Assembly (NCBI GenBank): GCA_035526665.1
Contig: DATLBY010000203.1
Span: 1-8,683 of the forward strand
Length of the DNA: 8,683 nt
Source: DATLBY01 sp035526665
GTDB taxonomy: Bacteria > Acidobacteriota > Terriglobia > Bryobacterales > Bryobacteraceae
Direction: 5' to 3'
Position numbers and translations under genes: made by a program. How positions within the stretch are numbered: the stretch's first letter is position 1; every line of letters begins with the position of its first letter. Shown here in pieces: positions 5,978 through 8,683 of the stretch. The notes beneath the pieces were generated by a model, which ran no database searches, had not been told where the DNA came from, and saw only the letters and a list, made by a program, of their open reading frames with translations.

Positions 5978-7128
5978 CGCAGCTTCAGCGTGGTGAGCGC
6001 GAACAGCGCCATGACTAGTCCAGCGATCCAGAATCTTGTGATGATCTTCGATTCCTGCCAGCCCAAGGCTTCGAAGTGGTGGTGCAGCGGCGCCATTTTG
6101 AAGATGCGCTTACCGCGCAGTTTGAAGCTGCCCACCTGCAGAATGACGGACAGGATTTCCAGCACATAGACTCCGCCGATGAAGAGCAGCAGAACTTCCT
6201 GCTTGATCAGAACCATCACCACGCCGAGCCCGCCGCCCAGCGCCAGGGATCCCACATCGCCCATGAAAATCTCGGCCGGATGGGCGTTGTACCAAAGAAA
6301 GCCAAGCGAGGCTCCGGTCATCGCGGCGCAGAAGATTGTGAGCTCGCCGGCGCCGGGCAGGCGTGCGATATCCAGGTATTCGGAGAATTTCGCGTGACCG
6401 CTGATATACGTCAGAATCGTGGTGGCGCCCGCCGCGATAATCATTAAGCCGATCGCCAGCCCGTCCAATCCATCCGTCAGGTTCACGGCATTCGAAGCGC
6501 CGCTAATCACAATAATCAGGAACAGGAAGAAAAACACGAATCCAAGCGGGTAGGTCCAGGGATTCTGCAGTAGCGAGGAGATCAGCAGATCGGGCCGCCA
6601 TTGCTTGAAGAACGGGACGTTTACGGACGTATCGTATGCGTTCTTTGAATGCAAGCTCAACAGCAGTACGCCGACCAGCAGAGAGGCCAGCACCTGCAGC
6701 GCGAACTTCTTGCGCGCGGTAAGCCCCAGGTTCTGCATTTTCCGGACCTTCCGGTAATCGTCGTAAAAACCGATCAGGCCGAAGCTCATCAGCCCAAAGA
6801 GAGCAACCCACACATAGGGATTCCGCAGATCGGTCCACAGCAGAGTGGGAATCACGATCGAGATAATAATCAAGACACCGCCCATGGTCGGTGTCCCTGC
6901 TTTTTTCTTGTGTGATTGCGGACCGTCGTCCCGGATGTGCTGCCCGATCTGAAAATCCCGCAGTTTCCGGATCAGCCATGGACCAAGCACAATACATAGG
7001 AAGAGCGCTGTCAGGCTGGCGAACGCCGTTCGAAACGTGACAAAGTTGAATAATCGAAGCGGGCCCAGGAACGGGTACTGCTTCGCATAAACGAGAAAGA
7101 GCTTCTGATAGAGGAGCCAGTGGAGCAT
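5974..7128 (-). CDS. mraY: Phospho-N-acetylmuramoyl-pentapeptide transferase MraY
   Basis: This 384-residue integral membrane enzyme transfers phospho-MurNAc-pentapeptide from UDP to undecaprenyl phosphate, forming lipid I. About ten membrane helices are visible. Family motifs are SHKKKAGTPTMGG (72-84), IGFYDDYRKV (119-128) with the Asp pair 123-124, NAVNLTDGLDGLA (213-225), FMGDVGSLALGG (288-299) with Asp291, and the Mg/uridine-site MAPLHHHFE (345-353). The sequence follows E. coli MraY closely throughout. It is about 24 residues longer, mainly through an extended N terminus and a longer loop before NAVNLTDG. It starts one nucleotide after the murF stop (TAG-T-ATG), so translation is probably coupled; only a distant GAGG (about 13 nt upstream) could act as a ribosome binding site. 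MraY is the target of tunicamycin-like and muraymycin-type nucleoside inhibitors. Confidence 0.98.
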   Translation of the reverse strand: MLHWLLYQKLFLVYAKQYPFLGPLRLFNFVTFRTAFASLTALFLCIVLGPWLIRKLRDFQIGQHIRDDGPQSHKKKAGTPTMGGVLIIISIVIPTLLWTDLRNPYVWVALFGLMSFGLIGFYDDYRKVRKMQNLGLTARKKFALQVLASLLVGVLLLSLHSKNAYDTSVNVPFFKQWRPDLLISSLLQNPWTYPLGFVFFFLFLIIVISGASNAVNLTDGLDGLAIGLMIIAAGATTILTYISGHAKFSEYLDIARLPGAGELTIFCAAMTGASLGFLWYNAHPAEIFMGDVGSLALGGGLGVVMVLIKQEVLLLFIGGVYVLEILSVILQVGSFKLRGKRIFKMAPLHHHFEALGWQESKIITRFWIAGLVMALFALTTLKLR

Positions 7129-7129
7129 A

Positions 7130-8464
7130 CTATTCGAGGAACCTCTCCAGAGCCATTTCTACTCTTGTGCCGCGGGATCCTTTGAACAGGATAGCGTCCC
7201 CTGCCTGCGCCAGGCTGCGCAGAAATATGCCCGCCTCGGTGGGATTCTCAAAAAAATACGCGGCGGTATCTGGCCCGGCGGCCATGGCGGCATCCACCAT
7301 GAAGCGCGCGGCGCCGCGTATCCCAACGAGCACAGTCGTCCCGCTCTCCGCAACGTAACGGCCCACGTCACGGTGCAAGGTCTCGGACCAGCGGCCTAGT
7401 TCCAGCATCTCTCCCAGCACAGCAATATGCCGGCGGGCCGGGGTGTCCCCTAGCACGTCGATCATCCCTTTGGCTGCGTCCGGGTTGGAGTTGTAGCAAT
7501 CGTTGAAAATCTTGATTCCTTTGTGGATGAGACGCTCGCCCCGCATTTTACCCGGGCTCAGCGTCCGGGCAACTTCCGACATCGTATCGAAAGGCACTCC
7601 GAATACATGTGCGACCGCAATCCCCGCCAAAATGTTTCTTATTCCATGCCGGCCCGCCAGCGGACTCTCAAATTGCGTCTCTCCCACGCGGAACCGCACC
7701 CCAGTCTCGCGGAGCACTACCTCTTCCGCCCGGATGTCGGCCTCCGCCGACAGGCCGAAAGTTAGGCTCTCCCCGCTGAATGCATGGGCGAAGGTCCGCA
7801 CCCGCTCATCATCCGCATTTAGAACGGCCGTTCCATCCTCCGGCAAGGCTTCGATCAATTCGCGCTTCGCCGCGGCGATTCCATCGATCGACTCAAAATT
7901 CTCGATGTGGGCGGAACCGACGTTCGTAACGACCCCTATGTCGGGTTGTGCAATAGCAGCCAGCGACCGGATCTCCTGCGCGTGATTCATGCCGAGCTCA
8001 ATGACCGCAACTTCGCTATCTTCCGGAAGGCGAAGAATGGAGAGGGGTAGCCCCACGTGATTATTGAAATTCCCAACTGTCTTGCCGACTTTGAATCCGG
8101 TTGCCAGCATGGCGGCGATCACGTCCTTAGTGGTCGTCTTACCGGCGCTCCCCGTCACGCCTACCACCGATCCATCCCAATCGTTTCGCGCCCACGACGC
8201 AAACTGCTGCAGAGCCTGCAACGTATCCGGCACGCGGAGAGTGCGGCCGGGCGCGGCCACATCCCGATCGATGACGGCCCCAGCGGCGCCTCGGGAAAAT
8301 GCGGCCGACAGGAAGTCGTGGCCGTCGAAATGCTCGCCGCGAAGGGCGAAAAAAAGATCGCCGGACTGCACGGTTCGCGAATCCACGCTATAGCCGGTGA
8401 TCTCTTCCTGGTCCACCTCGGCTGCCCCCATGACCAGAGCCGCTATGCTCATATCAAACTTCAT
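7130..8464 (-). CDS. murF: UDP-MurNAc-tripeptide--D-alanyl-D-alanine ligase MurF
   Basis: This 444-residue cytoplasmic ligase adds the D-Ala-D-Ala dipeptide to UDP-MurNAc-tripeptide, finishing the pentapeptide precursor. The N-terminal domain has SVDSRTVQSGDLFFAL (26-41), a Mur substrate-binding motif. The ATPase domain has the P-loop TGSAGKTTTKD (104-114), GNFNNHVGLPLSIL (131-144), typical of MurF, ELGMNHAQEI (156-165) and TNVGSAH (180-186). AAKRELIE (198-205) holds the likely carbamylated Lys200. The C-terminal domain has NDCYNSNPDAAKG (321-333), LGEMLELG (350-357) and FKGSRGTRVE (427-436). Length is close to the E. coli enzyme (452). The start overlaps the murE stop as ATGA, with no strong ribosome binding site. 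The D-Ala-D-Ala ligase that supplies its substrate (ddl) is not in the window. Confidence 0.98.
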   Translation of the reverse strand: MKFDMSIAALVMGAAEVDQEEITGYSVDSRTVQSGDLFFALRGEHFDGHDFLSAAFSRGAAGAVIDRDVAAPGRTLRVPDTLQALQQFASWARNDWDGSVVGVTGSAGKTTTKDVIAAMLATGFKVGKTVGNFNNHVGLPLSILRLPEDSEVAVIELGMNHAQEIRSLAAIAQPDIGVVTNVGSAHIENFESIDGIAAAKRELIEALPEDGTAVLNADDERVRTFAHAFSGESLTFGLSAEADIRAEEVVLRETGVRFRVGETQFESPLAGRHGIRNILAGIAVAHVFGVPFDTMSEVARTLSPGKMRGERLIHKGIKIFNDCYNSNPDAAKGMIDVLGDTPARRHIAVLGEMLELGRWSETLHRDVGRYVAESGTTVLVGIRGAARFMVDAAMAAGPDTAAYFFENPTEAGIFLRSLAQAGDAILFKGSRGTRVEMALERFLE

Positions 8465-8683
8465 TGCTGCGCCGCATATCCAAAGCGGCGCAAGATTTTG
8501 CGCGCTACTTCGCGATCGTCAAACGGGATTGTCTTATCCTGCAACACTTGGTAGGTTTCGTGACCTTTGCCCGCTAGAATCACAATATCCCCCGGCGCGG
8601 CCTGCTCAATGGCGCGGCGGATCGCGGTCTCCCGGTCGGGCTCGATGATATGGGGGGTGTCCAGCCGGCGGATGCCCACCAGA
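8461..8683 (-). CDS. murE: UDP-MurNAc-L-Ala-D-Glu--diamino acid ligase MurE, 3' end only
   Basis: The open frame enters from the window edge and covers about 74 C-terminal residues, ending RRFGYAAQQ and a TGA. The segments IIEPDRETAIRRAIEQA, GDIVILAGKGHETYQV and PFDDREVARKIL match the end of the MurE C-terminal domain, where AGKGHE(T/D)YQ followed by (F/Y)xDRE is characteristic. MurE adds the third stem-peptide residue (meso-diaminopimelate or L-lysine) in the cytoplasm. The motif that decides this (DNPR or its lysine-type counterpart) lies upstream, outside the window, so substrate specificity cannot be read here. The stop overlaps the murF start as ATGA. Confidence 0.93.
   Translation of the reverse strand, partial: LVGIRRLDTPHIIEPDRETAIRRAIEQAAPGDIVILAGKGHETYQVLQDKTIPFDDREVARKILRRFGYAAQQ

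Noticed and set aside
7503..7985. Plus-strand open frame of 160 codons antisense to murF
   Set aside because: Its composition is Ser/Arg/Pro-rich, typical of the complementary frame of a GC-rich gene, and it has no motif.
8057..8554. Plus-strand open frame of 165 codons across the murE/murF junction
   Set aside because: It is antisense to two recognised Mur ligases and shows no sign of an independent gene.
1..8683. A new defence, mobile or biosynthetic system hidden in the window
   Set aside because: Every base apart from about 130 nt of spacers is assigned to conserved dcw genes. No direct repeats, integrase, transposase, toxin-antitoxin pair or RNA gene was seen.

Overview
The window is a contiguous stretch of a bacterial division and cell wall (dcw) cluster. 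Every gene lies on the minus strand, so transcription runs from base 8683 towards base 1. In that order the genes are murE (3' end only), murF, mraY, murD, ftsW, murG, murC, ftsQ and ftsA (5' end only). No mobile element, tRNA, rRNA, CRISPR array or phage gene is visible, and no credible plus-strand gene is present.

Together the genes cover the cytoplasmic and membrane steps of peptidoglycan precursor synthesis plus part of the divisome. MurC, MurD, MurE and MurF add the stem peptide to UDP-MurNAc. MraY moves the pentapeptide onto undecaprenyl phosphate to give lipid I. MurG adds GlcNAc to give lipid II. FtsW polymerises lipid II at the septum, FtsQ scaffolds the divisome, and FtsA tethers FtsZ to the membrane.

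The genes are packed very tightly. There are ATGA overlaps at murE/murF, mraY/murD and ftsW/murG, a TAATG overlap at murC/ftsQ, and an 11-nt overlap at ftsQ/ftsA. Spacers are 1 nt at murF/mraY and 18 nt at murD/ftsW. The only real gap is 111 nt between murG and murC. It holds a possible sigma-70-type promoter for murC, and an imperfect inverted repeat straddles the murG stop codon, so murC-ftsQ-ftsA may form a second transcription unit.

The gene order is that of Escherichia coli except that murB and ddl are missing between murC and ftsQ. The sequence is GC-rich. MraY resembles the proteobacterial type, while FtsW and FtsQ carry extra segments. My best guess is an acidobacterium (Solibacter/Bryobacter-like), but this is an impression from family resemblance without a database search. 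The window is best read as a conserved housekeeping locus; I did not find an undescribed system. The points worth a second look are the murG/murC junction, the missing murB/ddl, and the FtsW and FtsQ insertions.
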